Source: Lamprobacter sp964516305 (GTDB lineage: Bacteria; Pseudomonadota; Gammaproteobacteria; Chromatiales; Chromatiaceae). From it: a DNA stretch of 64,000 nucleotides. The position numbers and the translations under genes were made by a program. Where the stretch lies: positions 13,255 through 77,254 of the forward strand of contig CAZEZH010000002.1 in NCBI GenBank assembly GCA_964516305.1. The letters run 5' to 3'. This document shows positions 1 to 8,216 of this stretch, in pieces; position 1 is the first letter of the stretch; every line of letters starts with the position of its first letter. A model generated the notes under the pieces. It saw nothing but the letters and a program-made list of their open reading frames with translations. It had not been told where the DNA came from and did no database searches.

Positions 1-685
1 CATCGAGGTAGCGGCTGTCGTCCCGGATGACCTTAGGCACGAGCACCCGAGGCTCGATCTCGACCGGCTCGTAGACCACGCGTGCTTGATCTGGATCATA
101 GCGCATCGCGACATGGCCGCTGAGCGGGAAGTCTTTACGGAACGGGTGGCCGACGAACCCGTAATCGGTCAGGATGCGGCGCAGGTCTGGATGGCCGTCG
201 AACAGGATGCCAAACAGATCAAAGGCCTCGCGCTCGAACCAATCGGCCCCAGACCAGATCGAGACAACAGAGGGCACCATGGGCTGGGCTCCACCGGTTC
301 GAACGACCAGACGCAAGCGCCAATTATGCGCCAGCGAAAGTAGGTGGTAGACGACGGCAAAGCGATCTGATTGATCAGTCTCGAACTCAAGGTCGCGGTC
401 AACGCCACGGCCAAATCCAAAATGTGACGCCTCAGTCGTCGCCCATTCGGACTGGCCGTAGGCCGCATAGTCAACGCCGCAGAGGTCGATCAACTGCTCA
501 AAGCCAAACTCGTTCTCGTCTCGCAGTCGGGTGCAGGCCTCGACGAGCGCGGTTGCCGGCAGTCTAAGGGTCAGCTCACCGCGATCGGCATTAAGCTGCC
601 CGCCTGCTGCAGCGAAGCTTTCACTCAGTCGTGTCGCGAGGAGGTCGAGACCTGAGTCGCCGGTGGTGATGGTCGGATCAGACAT
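1..685 (-). CDS. nuoC: NADH-quinone oxidoreductase subunit C (3' end off the window)
   Basis: Subunit of the peripheral arm of complex I, which passes electrons from NADH (or, in a phototroph, toward NAD by reverse flow) to quinone at the inner membrane. Translating the minus strand from ATG at 685 gives about 228 residues, including the family stretch around GADWFEREAFDLFGILFDGHP and then RRILTDYGFVGHPFRKDFPL. The window edge cuts only the last few codons, because the frame ends in RDDSRYLD, typical of the NuoC C-terminus. It lies 45 bp downstream of nuoB in the same operon. Sure of the family. Confidence 0.96.
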   Translation of the reverse strand, partial: MSDPTITTGDSGLDLLATRLSESFAAAGGQLNADRGELTLRLPATALVEACTRLRDENEFGFEQLIDLCGVDYAAYGQSEWATTEASHFGFGRGVDRDLEFETDQSDRFAVVYHLLSLAHNWRLRLVVRTGGAQPMVPSVVSIWSGADWFEREAFDLFGILFDGHPDLRRILTDYGFVGHPFRKDFPLSGHVAMRYDPDQARVVYEPVEIEPRVLVPKVIRDDSRYLD

Positions 686-730
686 AGATACGCATGGGTA
701 CGCTGGATAGGCTACGCCGAACGTTGAGGG

Positions 731-1207
731 TCATCGCGCGATGGTGTTGGTGCGACGAATCTTGTTTTGCAGCTGCAGGATGCCGTAAAGCAGCGCCTCC
801 GCGGTCGGCGGACAGCCGGGCACATAGACATCCACCGGCACAATACGATCACAGCCGCGAACCACAGAGTAAGAATAGTGGTAGTAGCCGCCACCGTTGG
901 CGCAAGACCCCATTGAGATCACCCAGCGCGGCTCAGCCATCTGGTCATAGACCTTGCGCAAGGCGGGCGCCATCTTGTTCACCAGTGTGCCGGCAACGAT
1001 CATGACGTCGGATTGCCGCGGGCTCGGGCGAAAGATGATGCCGAACCGATCGAGGTCGTAGCGTGCGGCACCGGCATGCATCATCTCCACCGCGCAACAG
1101 GCGAGCCCAAAGGTCATGGGCCAAAGCGAGCCGGTGCGCGCCCAGTTGATAAGTTTGTCGGCGGTTGTCGTGACAACGCCTTCTTCAAGAATGCCTTCAA
1201 TGCCCAT
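731..1207 (-). CDS. nuoB: NADH-quinone oxidoreductase subunit B
   Basis: Carries the terminal [4Fe-4S] cluster N2 of complex I, next to the quinone site. The 158 residues have the expected ligands: the adjacent pair C37-C38 in GLACCAVEMM, C102 in GSCANGGG and C132 in PGCPPTAEAL. Length is normal for the family. It sits between nuoA (56 bp upstream) and nuoC in the nuo operon and is read from the same promoter. No anomalies seen. Confidence 0.98.
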   Translation of the reverse strand: MGIEGILEEGVVTTTADKLINWARTGSLWPMTFGLACCAVEMMHAGAARYDLDRFGIIFRPSPRQSDVMIVAGTLVNKMAPALRKVYDQMAEPRWVISMGSCANGGGYYHYSYSVVRGCDRIVPVDVYVPGCPPTAEALLYGILQLQNKIRRTNTIAR

Positions 1208-1263
1208 GGCAACCCCCTAAATCAGCCGTTCCAGTGTCGTGACAGCATGAACGCAGTCGCCGG

Positions 1264-1620
1264 TTATTCCCAGTCGAGCGCGCCCTTGCGCCACTCGTAG
1301 ATGAAGCCGATGACAAGGACAGCAAGGAATACAGACATGGCGAGCAGCCCTGCCGTGCCCAACTCCTCGAGCACGACGGCCCAGGGAAACAGGAACGCGA
1401 TCTCGAGATCGAACAGGATGAAGAGAATAGCAACCAGGTAGTAGCGCACATCGAATTTCATGCGCGCACTCTCGAATGCATCGAAACCGCATTCGTACGG
1501 GGCATCCTTCTCAGGGTCGGGTCGCCGAGGCCCAAGGAACATCCCGAGCACCCGCGGAACGAAACCGATGAGGATAGCCACCACCAGGAAGATCAAGATA
1601 TGAAGATAGTCTTCTAGCAT
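1264..1620 (-). CDS. nuoA: NADH-quinone oxidoreductase subunit A
   Basis: Small membrane subunit of complex I, 118 residues with three predicted helices (about 6-27, 62-82 and 88-110). The conserved loop reads KDAPYECGFDAFESARMKFDVRYYLVA, split here only for reference: PYECGFDAF then RMKFDVRYY. It is the first gene of the nuo operon in this window and lies about 50 bp downstream of a clear promoter. A tRNA-Leu and secG precede it, the usual gammaproteobacterial arrangement. Confidence 0.97.
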   Translation of the reverse strand: MLEDYLHILIFLVVAILIGFVPRVLGMFLGPRRPDPEKDAPYECGFDAFESARMKFDVRYYLVAILFILFDLEIAFLFPWAVVLEELGTAGLLAMSVFLAVLVIGFIYEWRKGALDWE

Positions 1621-1671
1621 CCGGTGGCGACTCCAAGAACGAGGTCGATTTACGCGACGAAAAGCCGCTGT

Positions 1672-1700
1672 ATGCTAGTTCAGACACCCCCAGCTGTCAA
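1672..1700 (-). promoter_or_regulatory. Sigma70-type promoter of the nuo operon
   Basis: On the minus strand a perfect -35 box TTGACA (1700-1695) is followed by a 17 bp spacer and TAGCAT (1677-1672, 4/6 to TATAAT). The predicted start, near 1665, would leave a leader of about 45 nt before nuoA. It lies downstream of the tRNA-Leu terminator, so nuo is probably transcribed independently of tRNA-Leu. This is seen by eye and not mapped. Confidence 0.7.
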
Positions 1701-1751
1701 GCAATCGAAACAATGCAATGTAATGCGATTCAATAGCTTAGGGATTGTCTG

Positions 1752-1790
1752 GAAAAACTAAAGGCGGCCCCCGCCCAGGGGGACCGCCTT
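1752..1790 (-). terminator. Intrinsic terminator after tRNA-Leu
   Basis: On the minus strand AAGGCGGTCCCCC pairs with GGGGGCCGCCTT around a short loop, followed by TTTAGTTTTT. It starts 8 bp after the CCA end of tRNA-Leu and separates the secG/tRNA unit from the nuo promoter. Confidence 0.85.
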
Positions 1791-1797
1791 GATCAAT

Positions 1798-1882
1798 TGG
1801 TGCCGACGGCCGGACTCGAACCGGCACGGCTTACGCCACTGCCCCCTCAAGACAGCGTGTCTACCAATTCCACCACGTCGGC
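1798..1882 (-). tRNA. tRNA-Leu (anticodon GAG)
   Basis: The minus strand gives an 85 nt class II tRNA with encoded CCA. The acceptor is GCCGACG/CGTCGGC with discriminator A, the D-arm is TGGTGGAATTGGTAGACAC, the anticodon loop TTGAGGG carries GAG, there is a variable arm, and the T-arm contains GGTTCGAGTCC. It decodes CUC/CUU leucine codons. Its place between secG and nuoA is conserved in many gammaproteobacteria. Confidence 0.97.
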
Positions 1883-1967
1883 AAATCAAAGAGCATTATC
1901 GCAGTTTTTGCAGCCAGCGGATGACAAGGCTTCCAACTCGTCCGCCTCTCGTCATCCGGTCACCCCA

Positions 1968-2477
1968 TCAATCCACGGCAGGCAGATCACCTCCTGAAGA
2001 GGAAGGACTTGTCGCTGACGTGTCCGCAGCGTCAGGGTCAACGCTTTGTTGGTCAACCGGCAGCGGCGGCAGATCACCCAAAGCGGCAGGTGATGCATCA
2101 CTCGGCGGGGTGGCAGGTACCGCCGGCAGATCGCTGTCGGCATCTGAGCTACCGGCCGAGTCGGGCGCAGGGATCTCGCGGCGCTGCTCAGACGGCGCCA
2201 CTGGCACCGAGCTGTCGATGCCCTCCATCAAACCACCTGGCTCACCCACACGCGCGGCAAAGTAGGCGAGTGCAATGCTGGTGACAAAGAACAGCGTTGC
2301 GATGACCGCGGTCGATCGCGACAAGAAGGAACCCGAGCCCTGCGCACCGAAGACCGTCGATGAGGCACCGCTGCCAAAGGCAGCACCCGCATCGGCACCC
2401 TTGCCGTGCTGAAGCAACACGAGTGCAATCATGCCGATCGCGAGAACCAGATGAAGAACGGTCAAGATGAGCTGCAT
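1968..2477 (-). CDS. secG: Protein translocase subunit SecG with long acidic tail
   Basis: Accessory subunit of the SecYEG preprotein channel. The N-terminal part is standard: helix about 1-22, the cytosolic loop LLQHGKGADAGAAFGSGAS, and a second helix about 52-74. At 169 residues it is longer than the usual 75-120 because of a tail (about 80-169) rich in Pro, Ser, Ala and Asp that looks disordered. ATG at 2477 is chosen because it begins directly with the first helix. It lies about 50 bp after tpiA in the same direction. Confidence 0.94.
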   Translation of the reverse strand: MQLILTVLHLVLAIGMIALVLLQHGKGADAGAAFGSGASSTVFGAQGSGSFLSRSTAVIATLFFVTSIALAYFAARVGEPGGLMEGIDSSVPVAPSEQRREIPAPDSAGSSDADSDLPAVPATPPSDASPAALGDLPPLPVDQQSVDPDAADTSATSPSSSGGDLPAVD

Positions 2478-2527
2478 TGGATTTCTCAGTCCGCCGCGTA
2501 ACCTGGCAGGGCTACGTCGGCAATCGG

Positions 2528-3289
2528 TTAGGCGTTGGCGTCGCCGGCTTTGCAGATCGTCAGGAAGTCGGTCGCCTTCAGTGCTGCACCACCGATCAGA
2601 CCGCCGTCGATATCGGCCTGAGCCATCAACTCATGGGCATTACCTGGCTTCATGCTGCCGCCGTAAAGGATGCGAATGCCGGCCGCAACCTCGGCGTTCT
2701 TCTTCGCGATCCGCGACCTAAGAAAGGCGTGAACCTCCTGTGCCTGCTCAGGGGTGGCCGTAACGCCGGTGCCGATCGCCCAGACCGGCTCGTAGGCGAC
2801 AACCCCCTTGGCTAAGGCCTCTGCGCCCGCGGAATCTAACACCGCGTCGAGATGACGAGCAACGACCTCCTCCGTCTTACCCTGCTCACGCTCATCCAAG
2901 GTCTCACCGACACAGAGGATCGGCGTCAGCCCATGCGCCACTACGACAGCGTACTTGCGCGCAATGATGGCATCGGTCTCGGCGTTGAATAGGCGACGCT
3001 CGGAATGGCCCAGGATCGCGTAGGTGCAGCCGAAGTCCTGAAGCATGCTCGCTGAGACCTGACCGGTAAAGGCGCCGGACTCTTCGCGCGAACAATCTTG
3101 CGAGCCATAACGGACCGCACTCCCCTTGAGCATATCTTCGGCCAAATACAGGTAAGGGAATGGCGGGCAGACGGCGACTTCGGACGCCGTAATCTCACCG
3201 ACGCCGGCCTTGATGCCGTTCAACAGCTCAACCGTCTCGGTCTTGCTGCCATTCATCTTCCAGTTACCTGCGATCAGAGGCTGACGCAT
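2528..3289 (-). CDS. tpiA: Triosephosphate isomerase
   Basis: Interconverts dihydroxyacetone phosphate and glyceraldehyde 3-phosphate in glycolysis and the Calvin cycle. The product starting MRQPLIAGNWKMNG has 253 residues with the catalytic Lys11, His95 in ILGHSERR and Glu167 in AYEPVWAIGTG. The start is ATG at 3289, preceded by GGGAG; an upstream in-frame ATG at 3319 adds ten residues without homology and is not used. It is divergent from smpB and followed by secG. Confidence 0.98.
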   Translation of the reverse strand: MRQPLIAGNWKMNGSKTETVELLNGIKAGVGEITASEVAVCPPFPYLYLAEDMLKGSAVRYGSQDCSREESGAFTGQVSASMLQDFGCTYAILGHSERRLFNAETDAIIARKYAVVVAHGLTPILCVGETLDEREQGKTEEVVARHLDAVLDSAGAEALAKGVVAYEPVWAIGTGVTATPEQAQEVHAFLRSRIAKKNAEVAAGIRILYGGSMKPGNAHELMAQADIDGGLIGGAALKATDFLTICKAGDANA

Positions 3290-3402
3290 GACTGTCTCCC
3301 AAAGAAAAGAGCCGATCATCTTAGCGACCTATCCCCGGTCATGCAAGCGACGACTTGAGAAAGGTGCTTCCGTCTCGCTGGTTGGTAGCTTAGACTGTCG
3401 AG

Positions 3403-3882
3403 ATGTCAAAAGGAAAGAAGAAAGCTGGCACCCCAAGCAGCACCATTGCGCTGAACAAGAAGGCGAAGCACGAGTATCAGATCGAGCAGCGCCTTGAGGC
3501 CGGCCTCGCCCTCGAGGGCTGGGAGGTCAAGGGCCTGCGCGCCGGACGCGTTCAGCTCAAAGAGGCCTACGTCAAGATCTTGCATGGCGAGGGCTTCTTG
3601 ATCGGCTGCCATGTCTCGCCGCTACCCTCCGCCTCGACCCACGTCGAGCCCGACCCAACGCGGACCCGCAAGCTGCTGCTCAAGCGCACCGAACTCAGTC
3701 GCCTCATTGGCCAGACCGAGCGCGCCGGCTATACGATCGTGCCGCTCGCCATGTACTGGAAACGCGGTCGTGCCAAGCTCGAAATCGGGCTCGCCAAAGG
3801 CAAGAAGCTGCATGACAAGCGCGCTGACGCCAAGGAGCGCGACTGGCAGCGCGAGAAAGAGCGCATCTTCAAGCAGCACTAG
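3403..3882 (+). CDS. smpB: SsrA-binding protein SmpB
   Basis: Binds tmRNA and delivers it to stalled ribosomes for trans-translation. The 159 residues show the family core, including GWEVKGLRAGRVQLKE, the LLLKR segment, and the basic C-terminal tail GLAKGKKLHDKRADAKERDW that enters the decoding centre. Length is typical. It is divergent from tpiA and convergent, with only 3 bp between stops, to the CoA-binding gene. No tmRNA gene is seen nearby. Confidence 0.98.
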   Translation: MSKGKKKAGTPSSTIALNKKAKHEYQIEQRLEAGLALEGWEVKGLRAGRVQLKEAYVKILHGEGFLIGCHVSPLPSASTHVEPDPTRTRKLLLKRTELSRLIGQTERAGYTIVPLAMYWKRGRAKLEIGLAKGKKLHDKRADAKERDWQREKERIFKQH

Positions 3883-3885
3883 CGA

Positions 3886-4338
3886 TCAATACTTACCCAG
3901 GGCCTTCATGACGGCCTTGTGGATGCTGTGGTAGGACAGCCCCGGCTTCAGATACATGACCGCGCAGGTGCCGGTTCGCAGATTGATGCCCTTCTCGGCC
4001 GCAAGCGCCACTGCTTCCGGCGTGTCATGCGCCATGTGGACCCAGACATCCTTGACGCCGGCTTCAGCCGCGCGTGCCACCCAATCGCGCGTTTCCTCCT
4101 TGGGCACCTCGATGATCAGGGCCTCAGGCTTCTGCGGCAGCGCGTCCAGCGACGCATAAGCCTGATCGCCACTGATACGCTCAGCGCTCTCATCGACCGG
4201 ATATACCGTCTTGCCGAGGCGCTTGAGGCCCTTATAGCTCAGGATCGGGAACGGCTTGGAAGCACTGTGGCCGATTACAGCGAAGCGCTCGACGTTGAAG
4301 AAGGTCTCGTAGTTTGACGGCACAGATGGAATCCTCAT
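3886..4338 (-). CDS. CoA-binding domain protein (YccU-like)
   Basis: A 150-residue stand-alone Rossmann-fold CoA-binding domain, as in the alpha chain of succinyl-CoA synthetase. Features are the nucleotide-binding start RFAVIGHSASKP, the strand VYPVDE, PEALIIEVPKE, and the end NLRTGTCAVMYL. Members of this family are small cytosolic proteins of uncertain role, possibly CoA-linked regulators. It is monocistronic here, convergent to smpB. The family is sure and the function unknown. Confidence 0.85.
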   Translation of the reverse strand: MRIPSVPSNYETFFNVERFAVIGHSASKPFPILSYKGLKRLGKTVYPVDESAERISGDQAYASLDALPQKPEALIIEVPKEETRDWVARAAEAGVKDVWVHMAHDTPEAVALAAEKGINLRTGTCAVMYLKPGLSYHSIHKAVMKALGKY

Positions 4339-4414
4339 TCAGCGGGATGCAAAGGCCGCACACGATACCCAAGCCGCGCGCAAACGACCTGGGGATTCGT
4401 CAACTCGACGGACG

Positions 4415-5347
4415 CTATCCGTCGGCCTGCTGAATACCAATGATGATCCAATCGCCCTCGGCGCTCGCCCAGAGGTGAGCGACATGCCAGATCTCATCCA
4501 GCGGGTTGGCGGCACCACTGACGTCCTCACGGATAAGGCCGGTGAAGCGCACGCTCGCGATAAGACGATCGTCATCGCGGCGCAGACCCAGCAACTCCGC
4601 ATTTAGCCTGACCACCTCGGTATCGTTGGGCGCTGACCCCAAGGCCTCACGCTCACGCTTAACCTCGGCGAAAAGTTCGGGCGAGGTGTACTCGCGGATA
4701 TCGCGAAAATCGGACCGATCCCAAGCCGCTTGCAGCCGAATGAAGTGGGTCTTTGCACCCTCAACGAAGGCCGCGCCATCAAACCAGTAGGGCGTGTCCG
4801 CGCCGGCGAGCGTCTCGCCAGGCGCAGCCTGAACATTGCCATCCATGGCGCCAGCCGCAGGCCGCTGCCCAGCTCCGACCCCGGCCATCGGTGGCATGAC
4901 CGGACTCATCGAGCCACGGCCATAGGCCGCGGCAGGACCGCTGTGCACCCCCGCCGCATTGCGGCGCATCATCTTGAACAGCATCACGCCACCAAAGATC
5001 AGCAGCCCAATGAGCAGGAAGTCCATGATCTGAAAGCCATCGAAGGCATCGCCAAAGAACAGCGACGCGAGCAGGCCACCCGCCGCAAGGCCCGCGAGCG
5101 GTCCGAGCCAGCGACTGGCGCCACTGAGCGCAGGAGCGCCTTGTCGGGCGCCTGTGTTGGCGGCCTGGCCCTGCTGCGGTGGCTGCCGGGCAGCCTCTGA
5201 TGGTCGCGGCGCCTGCGACTTCTGCGGAGCACTGAACTGCTTGCCCAGGCTGCGACCGCCGCCGAAGCGCTTGGCATCGGCTGGCTCCGGCGCCAGCAAG
5301 CCCCCAGCCACGAACAGGGTCAACAAAGCAACGATAAGCATCTTCAT
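4415..5347 (-). CDS. Tim44-like domain protein, exported or membrane anchored
   Basis: 310 residues. An N-terminal signal or anchor (about 1-25) is followed by a Gly/Arg-rich segment RFGGGRSLGKQ typical of bacterial Tim44-like proteins. Then come a Pro/Gln-rich linker, two hydrophobic stretches (about 80-100 and 107-125), and the C-terminal Tim44 domain (about 185-310) beginning FVEGAKTHFIRLQAAWD and ending DWIIIGIQQ. Mitochondrial Tim44 tethers the import motor; the bacterial role is not established. It stands alone, about 50 bp upstream of the end of the ggt gene. Confidence 0.85.
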   Translation of the reverse strand: MKMLIVALLTLFVAGGLLAPEPADAKRFGGGRSLGKQFSAPQKSQAPRPSEAARQPPQQGQAANTGARQGAPALSGASRWLGPLAGLAAGGLLASLFFGDAFDGFQIMDFLLIGLLIFGGVMLFKMMRRNAAGVHSGPAAAYGRGSMSPVMPPMAGVGAGQRPAAGAMDGNVQAAPGETLAGADTPYWFDGAAFVEGAKTHFIRLQAAWDRSDFRDIREYTSPELFAEVKREREALGSAPNDTEVVRLNAELLGLRRDDDRLIASVRFTGLIREDVSGAANPLDEIWHVAHLWASAEGDWIIIGIQQADG

Positions 5348-5399
5348 CGTGGTTCTCGATATCCTCAGGGTGATAACAACACTGACCGGCGTTGCCGGG

Positions 5400-7256
5400 T
5401 CAGGGTTCTTCAGCAGCAGGACTGGAGGCCGCGGCGGACGACCCGCTCACATCGGCCTGCTTCGGCAGCAGCAGCGCCTTGCCGATGCCGCGGGGATCGC
5501 TCGCAGCCTCGACCGTCCCAGCCGCGCGATCCCAGACGATCAGCTGCATGTTGCCGAAATCCTGGTCGGCAAGGACCAAATCCTGTCCTCGGTCACGCAA
5601 TTCGCGCTGCACAGAGTCGTCAAACGCTTCGGCCTCGAACAAGACCTGATCAGGAAGGTACTGGTGATGGAAGCGTGGTGCGGCAACCCAATCCTGCGGG
5701 TTACCGCCGTCGATGGCGGCAAGGATGCCATGCAGCACCATGGTGATGATCCGGCTGCCACCAGGTGTTCCTAAGATCACCACCTTGTCCTCCGAGATGG
5801 CGAAGGTCGGGCTCATGCTCGAGAGCATCCGCTTGCCAGGCGCGATGGCGTTGCTCTCGCCGCCAACCAGTCCGTAAGCATTCGGCACCCCAGGCTGGGC
5901 CGAGAAGTCATCCATCTCGTCGTTGAGCAAGACCCCGGTCCCCGGTGGCACAAACCCCGACCCGAAGGGATAATTGATGCTTAAGGTCGCCGCGACCCGG
6001 TTGCCGTCGCCGTCGAGCACCGAGAAGTGGGTTGTATCCTCACCTTCGGGCTCAAACGACAGCGGCGCGCTTGGGGTGGCACGCGTCGGGTCGATCCCGC
6101 GCGCGAGACCGGCCGCGTAGTAAGGATGTGTTAGCCGCTCAACCGGTATCTGAACCTGATCAGGATCGCCGAGATAGCGCGCGCGATCGCGGTAGGCGCG
6201 TCGCATCACCTCGACCAGACGATGCACCCGATCAGCGTTGCTGTCCGCCGGTCCGAGCCGGGCCTCGAGCGCTTCTAGCATACCGAGCATCTGTACCAGC
6301 GCTACACCGCCAGACGACGGCGGCGCGGCGCTGAGAACCTGCCAGTCCTGGTAGTGCCCGACAATGGGGGCGCGCTCGATGACCTGATAGCTACTCAAAT
6401 CCTCAAGGGTCCAAATACCGCCTGCGGCGCGCGTGCCTTCAACCAGCGCCTGCGCGATCGCGCCCTCGTAGAAGCCGGCATGGCCCTGAGCGGCAATCGC
6501 CTCGAGCACCACCGCCAACTCCGGCTGCCGGATGATGGCGCCGAGTTCGGGGACCTCGCCATCAACGAGAAACTGCGCCGCCGCGGCCGGCGCGGCCCGT
6601 AGCACATCCAATCGCCAAGCGGCCATCCGACGATAGATCTCGTCGACCGCAAAACCGTCGCGCGCCAGCCGGATCGCCGGGGCCAGGCTCTCAGCGAGTG
6701 GCAGCTTGCCGTAGCGCTCGGCGATATGCACCAGCGCCGCCGGCTCGCCGGGGATTCCTGCAGCGAGCGGCCCGTTAAGCGAGGCACCAGGGATCAGCTC
6801 GCCAGCATCGTCGAGGTAGAGATCGCGATTCGCGGCCAAGGGCGCGCACTCACGGCCATCAATCATGACATCCTTGCCAGTCCGCGCCTGATGAAGCAGC
6901 CAGAAGCCGCCGCCGCCGATGCCAGAGCTGTAGGGCTCGACTACGGCAAGCACGGCACTGACGGTAACGGCTGCATCGAAGGCATTGCCGCCGGCAGCCA
7001 TGATTGCTAGCCCGGCATCGGTCGCGGCTGGATGCGCCGCGGCAACCGCCATCGCCGGCGGCGTCTGCCCATCGTTCGCGGAAACGAAGCCGGAGCCCGC
7101 CTCAGAGCCATCCGCAACATCCCCGGACGCACCAGCAACATCGCCCGCGGCCATCCCCGAGAGAGGGAACACCAACAAGGCCAAGAGCGCTAACCGCAGG
7201 CGCCGTCCGACGAGCAAAAAAAGGCCCCCAGCGGGGGCCTTGAGACACTGAGCCAT
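5400..7256 (-). CDS. ggt: Gamma-glutamyltransferase / glutathione hydrolase
   Basis: Periplasmic Ntn-hydrolase that cleaves the gamma-glutamyl bond of glutathione, relevant in purple sulfur bacteria that use glutathione amide. The autoprocessing and nucleophile threonine lies in EDTTHFSVLDGDGNRVAATLS, the small-subunit start. The large subunit contains GGNAFDAAV, SSGIGGGGFWLL and DGRECAP. The reading frame is open far upstream, but that part is antisense to nothing real and overlaps the ferredoxin gene. I use ATG at 7256, giving about 618 residues with a hydrophobic leader. An intrinsic terminator lies in codons 5-14, so a TTG start near 7219 is an alternative. Confidence 0.9.
   Translation of the reverse strand: MAQCLKAPAGGLFLLVGRRLRLALLALLVFPLSGMAAGDVAGASGDVADGSEAGSGFVSANDGQTPPAMAVAAAHPAATDAGLAIMAAGGNAFDAAVTVSAVLAVVEPYSSGIGGGGFWLLHQARTGKDVMIDGRECAPLAANRDLYLDDAGELIPGASLNGPLAAGIPGEPAALVHIAERYGKLPLAESLAPAIRLARDGFAVDEIYRRMAAWRLDVLRAAPAAAAQFLVDGEVPELGAIIRQPELAVVLEAIAAQGHAGFYEGAIAQALVEGTRAAGGIWTLEDLSSYQVIERAPIVGHYQDWQVLSAAPPSSGGVALVQMLGMLEALEARLGPADSNADRVHRLVEVMRRAYRDRARYLGDPDQVQIPVERLTHPYYAAGLARGIDPTRATPSAPLSFEPEGEDTTHFSVLDGDGNRVAATLSINYPFGSGFVPPGTGVLLNDEMDDFSAQPGVPNAYGLVGGESNAIAPGKRMLSSMSPTFAISEDKVVILGTPGGSRIITMVLHGILAAIDGGNPQDWVAAPRFHHQYLPDQVLFEAEAFDDSVQRELRDRGQDLVLADQDFGNMQLIVWDRAAGTVEAASDPRGIGKALLLPKQADVSGSSAAASSPAAEEP
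7216..7241 (-). terminator. Intrinsic terminator after the ferredoxin gene
   Basis: On the minus strand AAGGCCCCC (7241-7233) pairs perfectly with GGGGGCCTT (7229-7221) around a 3 nt loop and runs into TTTTTTT (to 7216). It lies 26 bp after the ferredoxin stop and inside the first codons of the most upstream ggt start. Confidence 0.88.
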
Positions 7257-7266
7257 CAGCCCCGAA

Positions 7267-7521
7267 TCAGCTGGTTTCACCTGTGATCCGCTCGTACTTG
7301 GCTCGCAGCTCTTCTTCGGTTTCCTTGTTGTCGGGGTCGACAATGATGCAGTCGACCGGGCAGACCTCAACGCATTGCGATGTCTCGTAATGACCAACGC
7401 ATTCAGTGCAAAGATCGGGTTCGATGACGTAGATCTCGTCACCTTGCGAGATGGCGCCATTCGGGCACTCGGGCTCGCAGACATCGCAGTTGATGCATTC
7501 GTCGGTGATGATAAGCGCCAT
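7267..7521 (-). CDS. fdx: 2[4Fe-4S] ferredoxin, Allochromatium type
   Basis: Low-potential electron carrier of 84 residues. First cluster motif C9-x2-C12-x2-C15-x3-C19. Second motif C38-x2-C41-x8-C50-x3-C54, with the insertion loop VGHYETSQ and a C-terminal helix extension TEEELRAKYERITGE. From memory these two additions, and the sequence overall, are very close to the Allochromatium vinosum ferredoxin. It sits between coaD and ggt, with the usual coaD-fdx order. The 2-oxoacid oxidoreductase at 48-51 kb is a plausible partner. It has its own strong terminator. Confidence 0.97.
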   Translation of the reverse strand: MALIITDECINCDVCEPECPNGAISQGDEIYVIEPDLCTECVGHYETSQCVEVCPVDCIIVDPDNKETEEELRAKYERITGETS

Positions 7522-7649
7522 AGTTCTACTCCTGCGCGTGTAGATATTCGGAACGGAAGTGAGAAAGACCGGGAAACCCCGTTGTGGAACGCGAAGACTG
7601 TCGAGCCTACCAGCGTCCGTTCGCGGGGGACATTGGGATGGCGCAAAGT

Positions 7650-8126
7650 TTATCCAAACCGCTCCCGTAATGCAGCATGCACGCTCGGTGCGACAAATGC
7701 CGAGACATCACCACCCAACCGGGCGATCTGCTTGACCAGTGTCGACGAGATGTAAGCGTATTGCTCGGCCGGGGTCAGGAACAGGGTCTCGATGTCTGGC
7801 GCCATGCGCCGGTTCATGCCGGCGAGCTGGAACTCGTACTCAAAGTCAGAGACCGCCCGCAGCCCGCGCATGATGACATGCACCTGCGCCGAGCGGGCAA
7901 AATCGACCAGCAAGCCAGAGAAAGAGACCACTTCGACATTGATCATCCGCTCGCAGACCGTCCGTGCCAAGTCAACCCGCTCATCCGTTGAAAAGGTCGG
8001 GTTCTTCGCGCTGTCCCTCGCCACCGCGACCACCACGCGATCGAACAGCCGGGAGGCCCGATCAATCAGATCGCTGTGACCGTTGGTGATGGGGTCAAAC
8101 GACCCCGGATAGACAACACTGCGCAA
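7650..8126 (-). CDS. coaD: Phosphopantetheine adenylyltransferase
   Basis: Penultimate step of coenzyme A synthesis, making dephospho-CoA from 4'-phosphopantetheine and ATP. 158 residues with YPGSFDPITNGH (nucleotidyltransferase TxGH), RGLRAVSDFEYE, and the ISSTLVKQIARLGGD end typical of CoaD. The start codon is TTG at 8126, the only start that gives the family N-terminus, and the upstream Shine-Dalgarno is weak, suggesting low expression. It lies between rsmD and fdx. Confidence 0.97.
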   Translation of the reverse strand: MRSVVYPGSFDPITNGHSDLIDRASRLFDRVVVAVARDSAKNPTFSTDERVDLARTVCERMINVEVVSFSGLLVDFARSAQVHVIMRGLRAVSDFEYEFQLAGMNRRMAPDIETLFLTPAEQYAYISSTLVKQIARLGGDVSAFVAPSVHAALRERFG

Positions 8127-8216
8127 GCTGTTCGCCCCTGCTCGAGGTTTTCGGTGGCGAGCAGGATAGCAGAATCGGCGCCAGCCAAGCCGTATCTGCC
8201 CCGATCAGCCTCTGCC

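Noticed and set aside
7257..7646. N-terminal extension of the ggt frame up to 7646
   Set aside because: It covers the ferredoxin gene in another frame on the same strand and has no homology to gamma-glutamyltransferases.
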